Source of the DNA: an uncultured Acidimicrobiales bacterium
GTDB taxonomy: Bacteria > Actinomycetota > Acidimicrobiia > Acidimicrobiales > SHLQ01
Direction: 5' to 3'
NCBI GenBank assembly: GCA_938038815.1
Contig: CALHTF010000157.1
Span: 1-53,643, forward strand
Length of the DNA stretch: 53,643 nt
Part shown: in pieces, positions 17,126 through 25,641 of the stretch
How positions within the stretch are numbered: the first letter of the stretch is position 1
Layout: every line of letters begins with the position of its first letter
Translations under genes and position numbers: made by a program
The notes under the pieces: model-generated
What the model saw: only the letters and a program-made list of their open reading frames with translations
The model's database searches: none
What the model was told of the DNA's origin: nothing

Positions 17126-18241
17126 CTACTCGAAGGCCGGATCCTCGCAGTTGGAGACCCCACCGCCCGAACCGGCGGGCGCCGTACGTGGATACGGCTC
17201 AACAAAGCCCGAACCCGGATCGTCGGTGGTGAGATAGCGCAGAATTGCCTTGGCGAGCGCCTCGGCTTCGACCTGCTGAAAGGCCTGGCTGGCCAACAGC
17301 TCTTCCTCGGGTGGGTTCGAGAGGAACGCCAATTCGGTCAGGGTGGCGGGCACGCCGTTGGAGCGTCGAAGGATGCCGTAGTAGTCGCCGCCCGACGAAC
17401 CGGGTCGAAACTTCACGCCCGCATCGGTGTCGCCTGCCCACGCGATGTCGTACGCCGAGAACGCCTGCACCGCCTCTTCATAGATGAGTGCCGCCAGTCG
17501 CTTCGATTCGTCGTCGGCGATTTGGTAGTAGGTCTCGGCGCCTGGCCCGTTGAACGGTCCATCGGGTTCGGCGTTGTGGTGGATCGACACGAACGCTTGT
17601 GGGTTGACGGCGTTGGCGATGCCGGTTCGGGCCTGGATGGAGATTCGGTAGTCGGCGGTGCGGGTCGAAATCACCACGACCCCCGCCTCTTCCAACAGCG
17701 CCTGGGTCCGTTCGGCGATCGCCAGATTCACGTGCGACTCCTTGGTTCCGGCTGGCCCAACCGCTCCCGGCTCGACCCCGCCGTGTCCGGCATCGAGCAC
17801 CACGTGGGCACCGAAGAGCTCTTCGCCGCTCGACACGGTGGCCTCGATCGCACACGGCGTTTGCACCAGGTATCCGTCGTCGAGCTTTTGAAGGACCTGC
17901 ACCACCACCCCGGTCGGCGTGCGCAGCGCCTTCACCGTGCCGTCTTGATTCACCGGTGGAAGATCGGCCGCGGGGAGGGCCGCCGGTTCGATGGTCGACT
18001 GCGGCGCTCGACCCGCAAGGGTTTCGGGCGGCGCCGTGTCGGCTGGAGCGACGGTGGTTTGGGCGAACCCGTTGCCTGCGCCCTCCGCGCGGTCGCCATC
18101 GACCCCGACGGGATCGACCGGCGCCGTGCTACTGGCGACTGGGACCGATGTGTCGCCAGCCAAGGTCGGCCGCTCGGCGGTGCAGGCTGCGGCGATCAGC
18201 GCAAGGACGAGCAGGATAGGTACACAACGTTGCAGGAACAC
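17126..18241 (-). CDS. N-acetylmuramoyl-L-alanine amidase, lipoprotein
   Basis: A 371-residue peptidoglycan amidase of the Amidase_3 (zinc-dependent AmiC/CwlM-like) family. From the GTG at 18241 the N-terminus is a lipoprotein signal ending in LALIAAAC, so it should be anchored in the membrane facing the wall. A low-complexity Pro/Ala linker (about 25-105) and a small SH3-like segment (KALRTPTGVVVQVLQ) precede the catalytic domain from about residue 145: VVLDAGHGGVEPGAVG (zinc His and following), ESHVNLAIAERTQ, SIHHNAEPDG (zinc His) and ATLTELAFLSN (catalytic Glu). AAAGG lies before the GTG, and a TAGCCT box predicts a 23-base leader, which argues against the longer in-frame start at 18304. 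Confidence 0.9.
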   Translation of the reverse strand: MFLQRCVPILLVLALIAAACTAERPTLAGDTSVPVASSTAPVDPVGVDGDRAEGAGNGFAQTTVAPADTAPPETLAGRAPQSTIEPAALPAADLPPVNQDGTVKALRTPTGVVVQVLQKLDDGYLVQTPCAIEATVSSGEELFGAHVVLDAGHGGVEPGAVGPAGTKESHVNLAIAERTQALLEEAGVVVISTRTADYRISIQARTGIANAVNPQAFVSIHHNAEPDGPFNGPGAETYYQIADDESKRLAALIYEEAVQAFSAYDIAWAGDTDAGVKFRPGSSGGDYYGILRRSNGVPATLTELAFLSNPPEEELLASQAFQQVEAEALAKAILRYLTTDDPGSGFVEPYPRTAPAGSGGGVSNCEDPAFE

Positions 18242-18270
18242 GGGGGCCTTTGGGGCGATCGGAGCACCCA

Positions 18271-18276
18271 AGGCTA
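18271..18276 (-). promoter_or_regulatory. -10 box of the amidase gene
   Basis: TAGCCT on the minus strand. The predicted +1 is near 18264, giving a 23-base leader with AAAGG before the GTG at 18241. This is one of the few genes here with both a short leader and a ribosome binding site. Confidence 0.4.
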
Positions 18277-18335
18277 GCGGCGCTTGTGGCCTGCTAGCCC
18301 CCACCCACGGCGGACCTACGTGGACCCGGACCTAC

Positions 18336-18992
18336 CTAGATGTTGTCGGGGATGTCGTCGGTCGGATCGTTGGTGATGATCTTGTGCGTCAGCCGCTCGA
18401 AGTGCCCGGCCGCCGGTTGCACGTCATCGAGTACGAGGTCACCAACGTGGCCCGCTGCGGTGGCGGGCCACGAACGGCCCGTATGGATCGACTTGGTGAA
18501 AAGGCCGTCCCGTTCGAAGTAGGTGGTCTCGCGAACCTTGTAAGGCGTATCGGCAGCGGTCATCTCAATGTCGACGCTGCGATCGCCGACCGTTCCGTCT
18601 ACTCGGGCGACGGACCGGTCCTTGGCGATCCGCACTCGACCGAGGAAGTCCTGAGAAATCGTTTGGGTCCCCATGTCCTCACAACCGGTGTTGGTTGCTT
18701 CGTCAGCACACTGCGCCGAGTGGACCGTGATGTTCGCGACCGCTACTCCAGCAGTCGAAACGAACTCGATCTCCACCCAATGCGAGTTGCCGGGTAGATC
18801 GCCAAAGGGGTTGTCGCCGATGACCATCGCTGCCACCTGCACGGTACGCACCCGGGTTTTGCTGGTGAACACCTCGCTGTCTTGAGCGCCGGCCGGTGCC
18901 ACGGTCGCCAAGGACACGACACAGGCGAGCAACGCCACCAACAACTTTGCGATCAAGGTTGGGCGCTTCGGGTGCGTACTTGAGCTGGTCAT
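18336..18992 (-). CDS. Secreted protein of unknown function
   Basis: A 218-residue protein with a clear Sec signal peptide (hydrophobic LIAKLLVALLACVVSLATVA, probable cleavage after APAGAQ). The mature part is beta-rich; it has two cysteines (SAQCADEATNTGCED) that could form a disulfide. I do not recognise a family. The ATG at 18992 is supported by GAGGGAGA. It stands alone between the amidase gene and a large palindrome downstream of sucD. Confidence 0.8.
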   Translation of the reverse strand: MTSSSTHPKRPTLIAKLLVALLACVVSLATVAPAGAQDSEVFTSKTRVRTVQVAAMVIGDNPFGDLPGNSHWVEIEFVSTAGVAVANITVHSAQCADEATNTGCEDMGTQTISQDFLGRVRIAKDRSVARVDGTVGDRSVDIEMTAADTPYKVRETTYFERDGLFTKSIHTGRSWPATAAGHVGDLVLDDVQPAAGHFERLTHKIITNDPTDDIPDNI

Positions 18993-19118
18993 ATCTGTCT
19001 CCCTCAGAAATTCACCCGCCGATATGCGGGCCGCTATCTATGCAGACGTTCGGCAGATCGGTTTTGTCCAAAGACTTCCGTGTCGGTTTGGTTACGAAAA
19101 ACCGGATCCGCAAAACGA

Positions 19119-19157
19119 CCAAAGTGAATCAGGTGTCAGACACCTGATTCACTTTGG
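19119..19157. terminator. Perfect 39-base palindrome after sucD
   Basis: Two 19-base arms (19119-19137 and 19139-19157) are perfectly complementary around a single central base. The inner part is AGGTGTC-A-GACACCT and the outer part CCAAAGTGAATC. It lies 21 bases after the sucD stop, and on the minus strand it is followed by a T-rich TCGTTTTG. It should form a very stable hairpin, and it resembles REP-type palindromes as well as a terminator. Confidence 0.7.
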
Positions 19158-19178
19158 GTTTCGAACCTAGGTTGTGGC

Positions 19179-20063
19179 TTAAAGACCGGCGACGATCTCG
19201 GCCATGAGTTCGCCAGCTTCGGTCGGGTTAAGCCCAACCTTCACGCCGGCATCTCGCAACGCTTCCATCTTGGCGTCGGCGGTGCCTTTGCCGCCCGACA
19301 CGATGGCGCCCGCGTGGCCCATCTTCTTGCCGGGAGGAGCAGTGACGCCAGCGACATAACTCGACACCGGCTTGGTCACGTGATCCTTGATGAACTGGGC
19401 GGCCTCTTCTTCAGCCGAGCCGCCGATCTCGCCAATCATCATGATCGCCTTGGTCTCGGGGTCGGCTTCGAACGCCGCAAGGCAGTCGATGAAGCTCGTA
19501 CCCGGAACCGGGTCGCCACCAATGCCGACACAGGTCGTGACACCGATGTCCTTTTGTTGGAGCTCATAGAGCGCCTGGTAGGTCAGGGTTCCCGAGCGGC
19601 TTACGATGCCGACCGGTCCGCCAGCCTTAGCGATGTGGCCGGCGGTGATTCCCACGTTGGCCTTTCCGGGGCTGATCAGCCCGGGGCAGTTCGGGCCCAG
19701 AAGCCGAACGTTGGGGTAGTCGCGCTGGAGCTTGTTGAAGAACCAGGCTTCATCGTGGGCGGGCACACCTTCGGTGATGGCGACGATCAACTCGACGCCT
19801 CCCTCGGCTGCTTCCATCACGGCACTCTTCACACCCGCGGCGGGGATGAAGATGCAGCTGACGTTGGCGCCAGTCGCTTCCACCGCTTCGCCAACATTGG
19901 CGTACACGGGGATGCCATCGACATCGGTGCCCGCCTTCTTCGGGTTGGTTCCGGCCACCACATTGGTGCCGTAGTCCCGGTTGAGCAGGCCGTAGTAACG
20001 ACCCTGCGAACCGGTGAGGCCTTGGTATACGACCTTGCTGTTTTCGTCTAGAAAAATCGACAT
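19179..20063 (-). CDS. sucD: Succinyl-CoA ligase, alpha subunit
   Basis: 294 residues; with SucC it makes succinate and ATP or GTP from succinyl-CoA in the TCA cycle. [20 protein letters not shown] is the CoA-binding N-terminus, [15 protein letters not shown] follows, [12 protein letters not shown] lines the active site and [19 protein letters not shown] carries the phosphorylated histidine. The ATG at 20063 is preceded by a purine-rich AGAGAAG. The gene lies 30 bases after sucC in the same operon and a large palindrome follows it. Confidence 0.97.
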   Translation of the reverse strand: MSIFLDENSKVVYQGLTGSQGRYYGLLNRDYGTNVVAGTNPKKAGTDVDGIPVYANVGEAVEATGANVSCIFIPAAGVKSAVMEAAEGGVELIVAITEGVPAHDEAWFFNKLQRDYPNVRLLGPNCPGLISPGKANVGITAGHIAKAGGPVGIVSRSGTLTYQALYELQQKDIGVTTCVGIGGDPVPGTSFIDCLAAFEADPETKAIMMIGEIGGSAEEEAAQFIKDHVTKPVSSYVAGVTAPPGKKMGHAGAIVSGGKGTADAKMEALRDAGVKVGLNPTEAGELMAEIVAGL

Positions 20064-20093
20064 CTCTTAGCTTCTCTCTCGTCTCGGGTCGTT

Positions 20094-21230
20094 CTACTTG
20101 GCCAACTCGGCGGCCACCTTGGCGGCGTCGAGCATCGTGGTTTCCATCCGCAACATGTCGTCGAGTTCGGGGGCGAGAATCGCTCGGCCCTCCTCGGCGT
20201 TGGTGCCGTCGAGACGAATCACGATCGGCGACGAAATCTCTACCCGCTTCATGGCTTCGAGGATGCCGTTGGCTACCTCTTCACCTCGGGTGATTCCGCC
20301 AAAGATGTTGATGAAGATCGCCTTGACGTTGGGGTCGTCGTTAATCACCTGAAGCGCACCCGACATCACGTCGGCATTGGCACCACCTCCGATGTCGAGG
20401 AAGTTGGCGGGCTTGCCACCTACTTGGTTGATCACGTCGAGGGTGCTCATGGCGAGGCCAGCACCGTTGGCGATAACGCCCACCGAACCGTCGAGGCCTA
20501 CGTACTGCAGGCCCTTGGCATGGGCGGCTTCTTCGCGCTCGTCGCGCTTTTGGGTTGCGTCGTATTCGTCGAGGTCGTGACGGAAGTCGGCGTTGCCGTC
20601 GAGGGTGACCTTGGCATCGAGCACGTGCACCTTGCCCTCGGGGGTGAGGATCAGCGGGTTGATCTCACACAAGTCGGCGTCACCTTCGGTGTAGGCGGTG
20701 TAGAGCTTCATCAAGATGTCGACGGTGCCCTCGGTTGCATCGGGGTTGAGGTTGGCCTTCGCCACCCACTCGCGGGCGACCTCTTCGGACAGACCGTCGA
20801 CCGGGTCGACCCAAATCTTGGAGATCTTGTCGGGGGTCTCTTCGGCCACCGTTTCGATCTCGACGCCACCCTCAGCGCTCAACATGCCGAGGTGCTTCTT
20901 GGCGCCACGGTCGAGTGTGAAGCTGGCGTAGTACTCCTCGGCGATATCGCTGGCGACTTCGATCCAGAGGTTCTCGACGATGTGGCCGTTGATGTCGAGG
21001 CCCAAGATGTTGGTGGCGTGCTCGCGCACGTCGTCGACGGTTGCGGCGAACTTCACGCCGCCCGCCTTTCCACGGCCACCGGTGTGGACCTGGGCCTTGA
21101 CCATTACCGGCGTTCCTAGGCGTTCGGCGGCGGCGACGGCGTCTTCGACGGTCTGCACCGCCTCGCCATCAGAAACTGGCATGCCATAGCGGGCGAAGAA
21201 CTGCTTGCCCTGATACTCGAACAGATCCAC
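20094..21230 (-). CDS. sucC: Succinyl-CoA ligase, beta subunit
   Basis: 378 residues. The N-terminal ATP-grasp domain begins DLFEYQGKQFFARYG and contains QVHTGGRGKAGGVK. CEINPLILTPEGKVHVLDAKV holds the metal-binding residues, and the C-terminal ligase domain has FLDIGGGANADVMSGAL and FINIFGGITRGEEVANGI. The start is the GTG at 21230, supported by GAGGAGAAG; a longer in-frame start is not. The partner is SucD, encoded 30 bases downstream. Confidence 0.96.
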   Translation of the reverse strand: MDLFEYQGKQFFARYGMPVSDGEAVQTVEDAVAAAERLGTPVMVKAQVHTGGRGKAGGVKFAATVDDVREHATNILGLDINGHIVENLWIEVASDIAEEYYASFTLDRGAKKHLGMLSAEGGVEIETVAEETPDKISKIWVDPVDGLSEEVAREWVAKANLNPDATEGTVDILMKLYTAYTEGDADLCEINPLILTPEGKVHVLDAKVTLDGNADFRHDLDEYDATQKRDEREEAAHAKGLQYVGLDGSVGVIANGAGLAMSTLDVINQVGGKPANFLDIGGGANADVMSGALQVINDDPNVKAIFINIFGGITRGEEVANGILEAMKRVEISSPIVIRLDGTNAEEGRAILAPELDDMLRMETTMLDAAKVAAELAK

Positions 21231-21373
21231 GATACTTCTCCTCGGACGCAACGATTCTGCGAGCGTCCTGTTAGCCGACTGCGCCACGACTGGGCGCCTC
21301 GGCGATACTAGGGCGATGACAGTGCCATGTTTCGCATCCTCGTTTTTGGGTGTCTCACCAGCAAAGCTGAACC

Positions 21374-21880
21374 ATGCCGGTCGCTAAAGGAACATCGTCA
21401 CGAGGCGCTCTGTTGGCTGGCATTGCCGCAGTGTTTGTTGCGGCGCTCATCATCGCTGGCGTCCTCCTGGCGTCACGGGGTGGCGACAGCGTCGAGATCA
21501 CCCTCGGCGACAAGGACTTCCGCAATATCAGCGCCACCAACCTGGCCGAGGAGATCGGCGAGAACGGTCCGGTGCCGTTCTCGGATTTGCTGGGTACCAA
21601 CCGTGCGGTGTGGGTAAACCATCTCGGCTCAACCGCCGAGAAGGGTTGGGTTGCGTTCTTTGCCCGAGTTCCCGAGACGCCAGAGTGCATCGTCGAGTGG
21701 AACCGAGACACCGAGGTTTTCTTCAACACCTGCGATGAATCCCAGACGTACCCTCGCGACGGTGAGGGTCTCGAACTCATCCCGACCAAGGTGGTAAACG
21801 GCAACCTCATCATCGACATCAACAATCGGGGCTTCGACGATGTCGATGAAACCGAAGACGAGACTACGGACAACGAATGA
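21374..21880 (+). CDS. Single-span membrane protein of unknown function
   Basis: A 168-residue protein. One hydrophobic helix (GALLAGIAAVFVAALIIAGVLLA, about residues 11-33) anchors an extracytoplasmic domain with two cysteines (PECIVEW and NTCDES) and an acidic tail (DDVDETEDETTDNE). The pattern WVAFFARVPETPECIVEWN resembles the C-terminal part of Rieske-like domains, but no iron-sulfur ligands are present. The stop overlaps the ROK kinase ATG by 4 bases (ATGA), so the two are coupled. Confidence 0.78.
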   Translation: MPVAKGTSSRGALLAGIAAVFVAALIIAGVLLASRGGDSVEITLGDKDFRNISATNLAEEIGENGPVPFSDLLGTNRAVWVNHLGSTAEKGWVAFFARVPETPECIVEWNRDTEVFFNTCDESQTYPRDGEGLELIPTKVVNGNLIIDINNRGFDDVDETEDETTDNE

Positions 21881-22812
21881 CCCTCACAGCCGGCTTCGAT
21901 ATCGGAGGTACGAAAACCCTCGGTGTCGCTCTACGCAACAGCAACGAAATCGTCGCCTCGATCAAGGTCCCCCGGCCCCGCAGCGGCAACGAGTCGGTCA
22001 GCCAACTCACCACGCTGTGCCACGACTTCGAGACCGAGCTGGGCGACACGCTTGATTCGGTCGGGGTCGGCATCGCTGGCGCGATTCGCCACGACGGTTC
22101 GGTGCGATTCTCGCCCAACCTGCCCGAGATCGCCGATTTCGACCTTCAGGCCGAGCTGGCCGCGGCCCTTGACGCCAAGGTTGTGGTGATGAACGACGCC
22201 ACCGCCGCCACCGTCGCCGAAGCAAGGTTGGGCGCGGGCAAGAACATCGACAACTTCAGCTATGTAGCTCTCGGTACCGGTATCGGTACGGGGTTTGTGC
22301 TCAACGGTGATGTGTACGTCGGCGCCAACGGATTTGCTGGCGAGTCGGGACACATCGTGATCGACCGACACGGCGAGCCCCACATCACCGGTGTGCGTGG
22401 GCCGTGGGAGAAGTATGCATCGGGCAATGGGCTTGGCGACCTGGCCCGACGATGGGCGGCCGATGGTCGGCTCCCAACGGTCGTTGAAGCGACCGACTCG
22501 ATCGACGCCATTCGGGGCGAAGATGTCACGACTGCGGTGCTGGCCGGCGCACCCGATGCGCTCGAGTTGCTCGATGAATTCGCCGACGACGTAGCGATCG
22601 GAATGACGAACCTGGTTTACGTCCTCGACCCATCACACATTGTGTTGGGCGGCGGGCTCGTTGCCCTGGGCGAAGAGCTGCGCTCGCGGGTCGAGGCCTC
22701 GATCGCCGCGATGCTTATCGGTGCCGACTACCGGCCAAAGATCATCGTGTTGCTCGCCGAGCTCGGAAGCACGTCCGCAGCCATCGGCGCCGCCGTACTC
22801 GCCGCCGAATAA
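21877..22812 (+). CDS. ROK family sugar kinase without the zinc cysteines
   Basis: A 311-residue ROK (repressor, ORF, kinase) protein, probably a glucokinase-like ATP-dependent sugar kinase. GFDIGGTKT is the phosphate-1 loop, VVMNDATAATVAE contains the catalytic aspartate, ALGTGIGTGFV the phosphate-2 loop and GFAGESGHIVID the sugar-binding Glu-His. The zinc motif that usually follows, C-x-C-G-x-x-G-C-x-E, reads HITGVRGPWE: all three cysteines are replaced, although the Gly and Glu spacing is kept. No N-terminal HTH is present, so it is a kinase and not a repressor. It is coupled to the membrane protein gene upstream. Confidence 0.9.
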   Translation: MTLTAGFDIGGTKTLGVALRNSNEIVASIKVPRPRSGNESVSQLTTLCHDFETELGDTLDSVGVGIAGAIRHDGSVRFSPNLPEIADFDLQAELAAALDAKVVVMNDATAATVAEARLGAGKNIDNFSYVALGTGIGTGFVLNGDVYVGANGFAGESGHIVIDRHGEPHITGVRGPWEKYASGNGLGDLARRWAADGRLPTVVEATDSIDAIRGEDVTTAVLAGAPDALELLDEFADDVAIGMTNLVYVLDPSHIVLGGGLVALGEELRSRVEASIAAMLIGADYRPKIIVLLAELGSTSAAIGAAVLAAE

Positions 22813-22860
22813 TTTCTGATCGCGCCCAACCCGCTCTGGGCGGGTTCCACGCGAAAATTT
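22813..22860 (+). repeat. Conserved 3' element, copy 2 (after the ROK gene)
   Basis: It starts directly after the ROK stop codon: TTTCTGATCGCG, a hairpin around ACCCGCTC and GGCGGGT, and TTCCACGCGAAAATTT. It matches the minus-strand copy at 14916-14963 at all but about four positions and sits in the same orientation relative to its gene. Here it also occupies the whole gap before the convergent iolB stop. Confidence 0.65.
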
Positions 22861-22867
22861 CGGGGGG

Positions 22868-23761
22868 TTATTCGCTGACGCCGGTCATTGGGCAGCGGGG
22901 ATCGCGGGGCATGACCGACCATGAGTCACGGACCCAGGCGTGGTCGGGGTCGACCACTGCTTCGATGCTGCGGTCCTTACCCGTCTCGGCGCCAGCGGCG
23001 ACCACCAACGTGTAGAGGTTGTAGCCCGGGGCCGCCATTTCGGGGCCGTAGTACCCGCGGTGCACCAGGGTCACGTCGCCGTCGCCAATAGCCACGTTTT
23101 GGTCGAGGCCCTGGCCGTAGTTACGGGCCATACCGAAGCCGGACGGCGCGTAATCGAACGTGCCGGGTTCGCCGGTGCGGTGATAACAGATCACTTCGTT
23201 CTGCACTGCGCACTCGGGCGAGTCGTCTTGTTTGGTTGGAGGGTACGAACTCCAGTTGCCATCGGGGGTGAGAATCTCCCGGCACATCAAGCGCTCGGCG
23301 TGATCCCATTCGCCCGGCAAGAAGAAGCTGTTCACCTGTCGGGTAGCCGGGCCTGCGCCAACCGTGCTGACCTTCACATTTTCGGCTGCACCATAGCGAG
23401 GGCGAAGCGAGCTTTCGGCCTTCGCCATGCACAGTGCAACCTCGGCCCCCTCGCCGCTCACCAACACAATGTCGGTGCGGCTCGGCACGTAGGCAAAGTC
23501 GGTAACCCTCGAGAACACGCTCGTACGACCGTGAAGCGAGAACAGTTCGCCGTCGCACGACACGGAAAGTCCACCGCCACTCAAGGGCAGGATGGCCATT
23601 TCGTAGGCACCGGTTGGGATGGTGCGAGTTTCGCCCGGTTCGAGCTTGATGACCCGCAGGCCAGCGTAGGTCCAACGGGCCCGCTCGGCGGTCAGATGCA
23701 ACGGGTCATCACCGTCGACCAACTCGTTAGCAGCGAAGTGCAAGCTGCGCGCGCTACTCAC
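22868..23761 (-). CDS. iolB: 5-deoxy-glucuronate isomerase
   Basis: A 297-residue double-cupin protein of the IolB family, which isomerises 5-deoxy-glucuronate in myo-inositol breakdown. Recognised from the N-terminal LHLTAERARWTYAGLRVIKL with EPGETRTIP, the central SSYPPTKQD, EVICYHRTGEPG and the C-terminal VHRGYYGPEMAAPGYNLYTL. The start is the GTG at 23761; there is no strong ribosome binding site. No other inositol gene is visible in the window, so the rest of the pathway must be elsewhere or the gene is a remnant. It converges with the ROK kinase gene. Confidence 0.92.
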   Translation of the reverse strand: MSSARSLHFAANELVDGDDPLHLTAERARWTYAGLRVIKLEPGETRTIPTGAYEMAILPLSGGGLSVSCDGELFSLHGRTSVFSRVTDFAYVPSRTDIVLVSGEGAEVALCMAKAESSLRPRYGAAENVKVSTVGAGPATRQVNSFFLPGEWDHAERLMCREILTPDGNWSSYPPTKQDDSPECAVQNEVICYHRTGEPGTFDYAPSGFGMARNYGQGLDQNVAIGDGDVTLVHRGYYGPEMAAPGYNLYTLVVAAGAETGKDRSIEAVVDPDHAWVRDSWSVMPRDPRCPMTGVSE

Positions 23762-24018
23762 GCTACGACACCGCCAAACGGGGTGAAGGTTGCAGTGGCA
23801 TGACAAAAACCAGACGGATAGACGGGCGGGGCACCATTGCAAGCGAATGGTACATCTGTCGGCGGTTTAGTTCCATCGGGCGTTGCGGGTTTGTACCGGA
23901 CGTTTTTGGCGTCATTGCAGGGGCTAACGCTGTTCATTGGGTTCGACCCTGGCCGCATCCGGTGAATTTTGGCTAGGCGTTCGACTCATAGGTGATTCCG
24001 AACGACCGAAGGCTCGGC
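23762..24018. other. Divergent intergenic region iolB / SGNH protein gene
   Basis: 257 bases between two divergent genes. It contains CATAGGT about 33 bases before the 24019 start as a possible -10 box, and GAAGG before that ATG. I see no repeat or RNA gene. Confidence 0.4.
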
Positions 24019-25638
24019 ATGGGTGGGGTTCGAATAGGTCGTTGGATACGACAAAGCTTGCGGCTGCTGTTAACCAGCGCGCTCGTGGCGAGTGGTCTGT
24101 TGTTTGTGAGTCCGACAGCCGCCCTGGCCTCGGGGTGCGATTCGTCCGAGGTCGATCTTTCGCTGGCCAACCGAGTCAAGGTCGCCACGCTCAAGGGGGT
24201 CAACGCTCGCAAGGCAAAGCAGATCGTGACCCGGCGCAAACAAGGTCTACTCAATGAACTCGCAGATCTGCGCGACATCGAACTCAGCGATCGCCGCTTC
24301 TTGGCCTTGGTCAAAGATAAGCGCACATGCATCGCCGGACGACGTGGTTCGGAGCTGCTGCCCGGGCGAACCTGCGAGGACGACGATGCGCGAATCAACT
24401 CGGGCAACACCCGATCGTTGGCCCGGCGCATTGGTCTGAGGAACGCCCGCATTTTGGTCGAGGCCCGACCAATCAAGAACCTTCGGGCCATCTCGAAGAT
24501 CCCCAACGGCGGCCCAAGCCTCCTCAGCCTGCTTGCCCGCTCCGGTGGCACGTGCCTCGACCGAATCGACCACCCGGTTGCCCCACCCGAACCGCCACCC
24601 GGAACCGAACCTGAAACATCGATGAGCGATGGCACGTTCGCCATTGGTACCGACATCGTGTCGGGCCGTTACCTCGCGTCCGGGGTGGTTGACTGCATCT
24701 GGAGTCGTCGTTCTGGCGGCGCGACCCTGGCCGAGGTGGCGAATGTCGAGGCCGAGCAACTGATTGTCGATATCGCCACCACCGACGCCACGTTCGAATC
24801 GCGAGGTTGCGGCACCTGGCGACTGATCGACGACGTCGAGCTCTCACCGGTCGTCGACATCCCGGGCGACGGCGACTGGTTGGTCAACACCCAGCTGACG
24901 CCCGGAATCTACCGAGCCAGCGACCAAGCCGAGTGTCGATGGGCGCGTCACAGCGGCTTCAGCGGCGAAACAACCGACACGATCGACGACGACCTACTCC
25001 CGAGCACTCGGACGCTCATCGAGGTACTCGCAACCGACGTCGGGTTTGCCAGTAGTGGGTGCGGATCGTGGCAACTCGTTCCAACCGAATGCCTAAACCA
25101 ACTCGAGGCCGTGCACCCCGAGGTGCCCGAGGACCGACCCCACATCTACGGCGTGAGCGACTCGGTGCTGTTGTCGACCCGGTGGGAGATGGAGATGGTC
25201 ATGACCGACTTCTCGTTTCACTGGGGCGGCTTCGGCGGGTTGAACACCCGAGATGCCCCGCCCATCGTCGAAGTCGAAATCGGCGAAGGAAAGGTCACCG
25301 GCACCACCGCTTTTGTAGGGCTTGGCCACAACTACCGAGGGTTCATGCTCGACGACTTTCCCGGCTACATCGACTCGATAATCGAGACCTTTCCCGATCA
25401 TGTCGACCGAGTCATTTGGGTCGCCCCGAGCCGTTTCAACTCGTCGATGCCGCTCGTGGTGACGATGCTCAACGAGGCGACCGAACGTTGGCCACAGATG
25501 GAGATCGCCGACTTCTGGGTTGAAGGCGACGCGCAGAATAACCCGGAGTGGTTCGAAGACGGCCTCCACCACGATGCGGTGGGCCGTAAAGAGATCGCGA
25601 AGTACCTCAACGACAAGTTGTTGCACCCCTGCAGTTAG
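24019..25638 (+). CDS. Secreted multidomain protein with C-terminal SGNH-hydrolase-like domain
   Basis: 539 residues. A signal peptide (LRLLLTSALVASGLLFVSP) is cleaved near ALAS-GC. Two helix-hairpin-helix-like segments (about 42-105 and 122-180), each ending with a cysteine, resemble ComEA-type modules. Two beta repeats (about 204-270 and 285-353) share the pattern G-x-Y-x-A-S...C-x-W-x-R and end in GCGTW or GCGSW. The C-terminal domain (about 374-537) looks like an SGNH esterase: GVSDSVLL with Ser382 as the nucleophile candidate, GLGHNYRG with Asn438, and DGLHHDAVG with Asp514 and His517. The natural partner could be a cell-wall sugar acetyl group. The start is the ATG at 24019, with GAAGG. 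It ends 3 bases before a convergent gene. Confidence 0.82.
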   Translation: MGGVRIGRWIRQSLRLLLTSALVASGLLFVSPTAALASGCDSSEVDLSLANRVKVATLKGVNARKAKQIVTRRKQGLLNELADLRDIELSDRRFLALVKDKRTCIAGRRGSELLPGRTCEDDDARINSGNTRSLARRIGLRNARILVEARPIKNLRAISKIPNGGPSLLSLLARSGGTCLDRIDHPVAPPEPPPGTEPETSMSDGTFAIGTDIVSGRYLASGVVDCIWSRRSGGATLAEVANVEAEQLIVDIATTDATFESRGCGTWRLIDDVELSPVVDIPGDGDWLVNTQLTPGIYRASDQAECRWARHSGFSGETTDTIDDDLLPSTRTLIEVLATDVGFASSGCGSWQLVPTECLNQLEAVHPEVPEDRPHIYGVSDSVLLSTRWEMEMVMTDFSFHWGGFGGLNTRDAPPIVEVEIGEGKVTGTTAFVGLGHNYRGFMLDDFPGYIDSIIETFPDHVDRVIWVAPSRFNSSMPLVVTMLNEATERWPQMEIADFWVEGDAQNNPEWFEDGLHHDAVGRKEIAKYLNDKLLHPCS

Positions 25639-25641
25639 CGC

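Noticed and set aside
23763..23801. A 12-codon leader peptide ending one base before iolB
   Set aside because: It has no ribosome binding site or regulatory hairpin beside it. Short frames like this are expected by chance.
24140..24560. A ComEA-like DNA uptake protein
   Set aside because: The helix-hairpin-helix-like parts sit in a protein with wall-type repeats and an SGNH-like domain, and no other competence gene is nearby.
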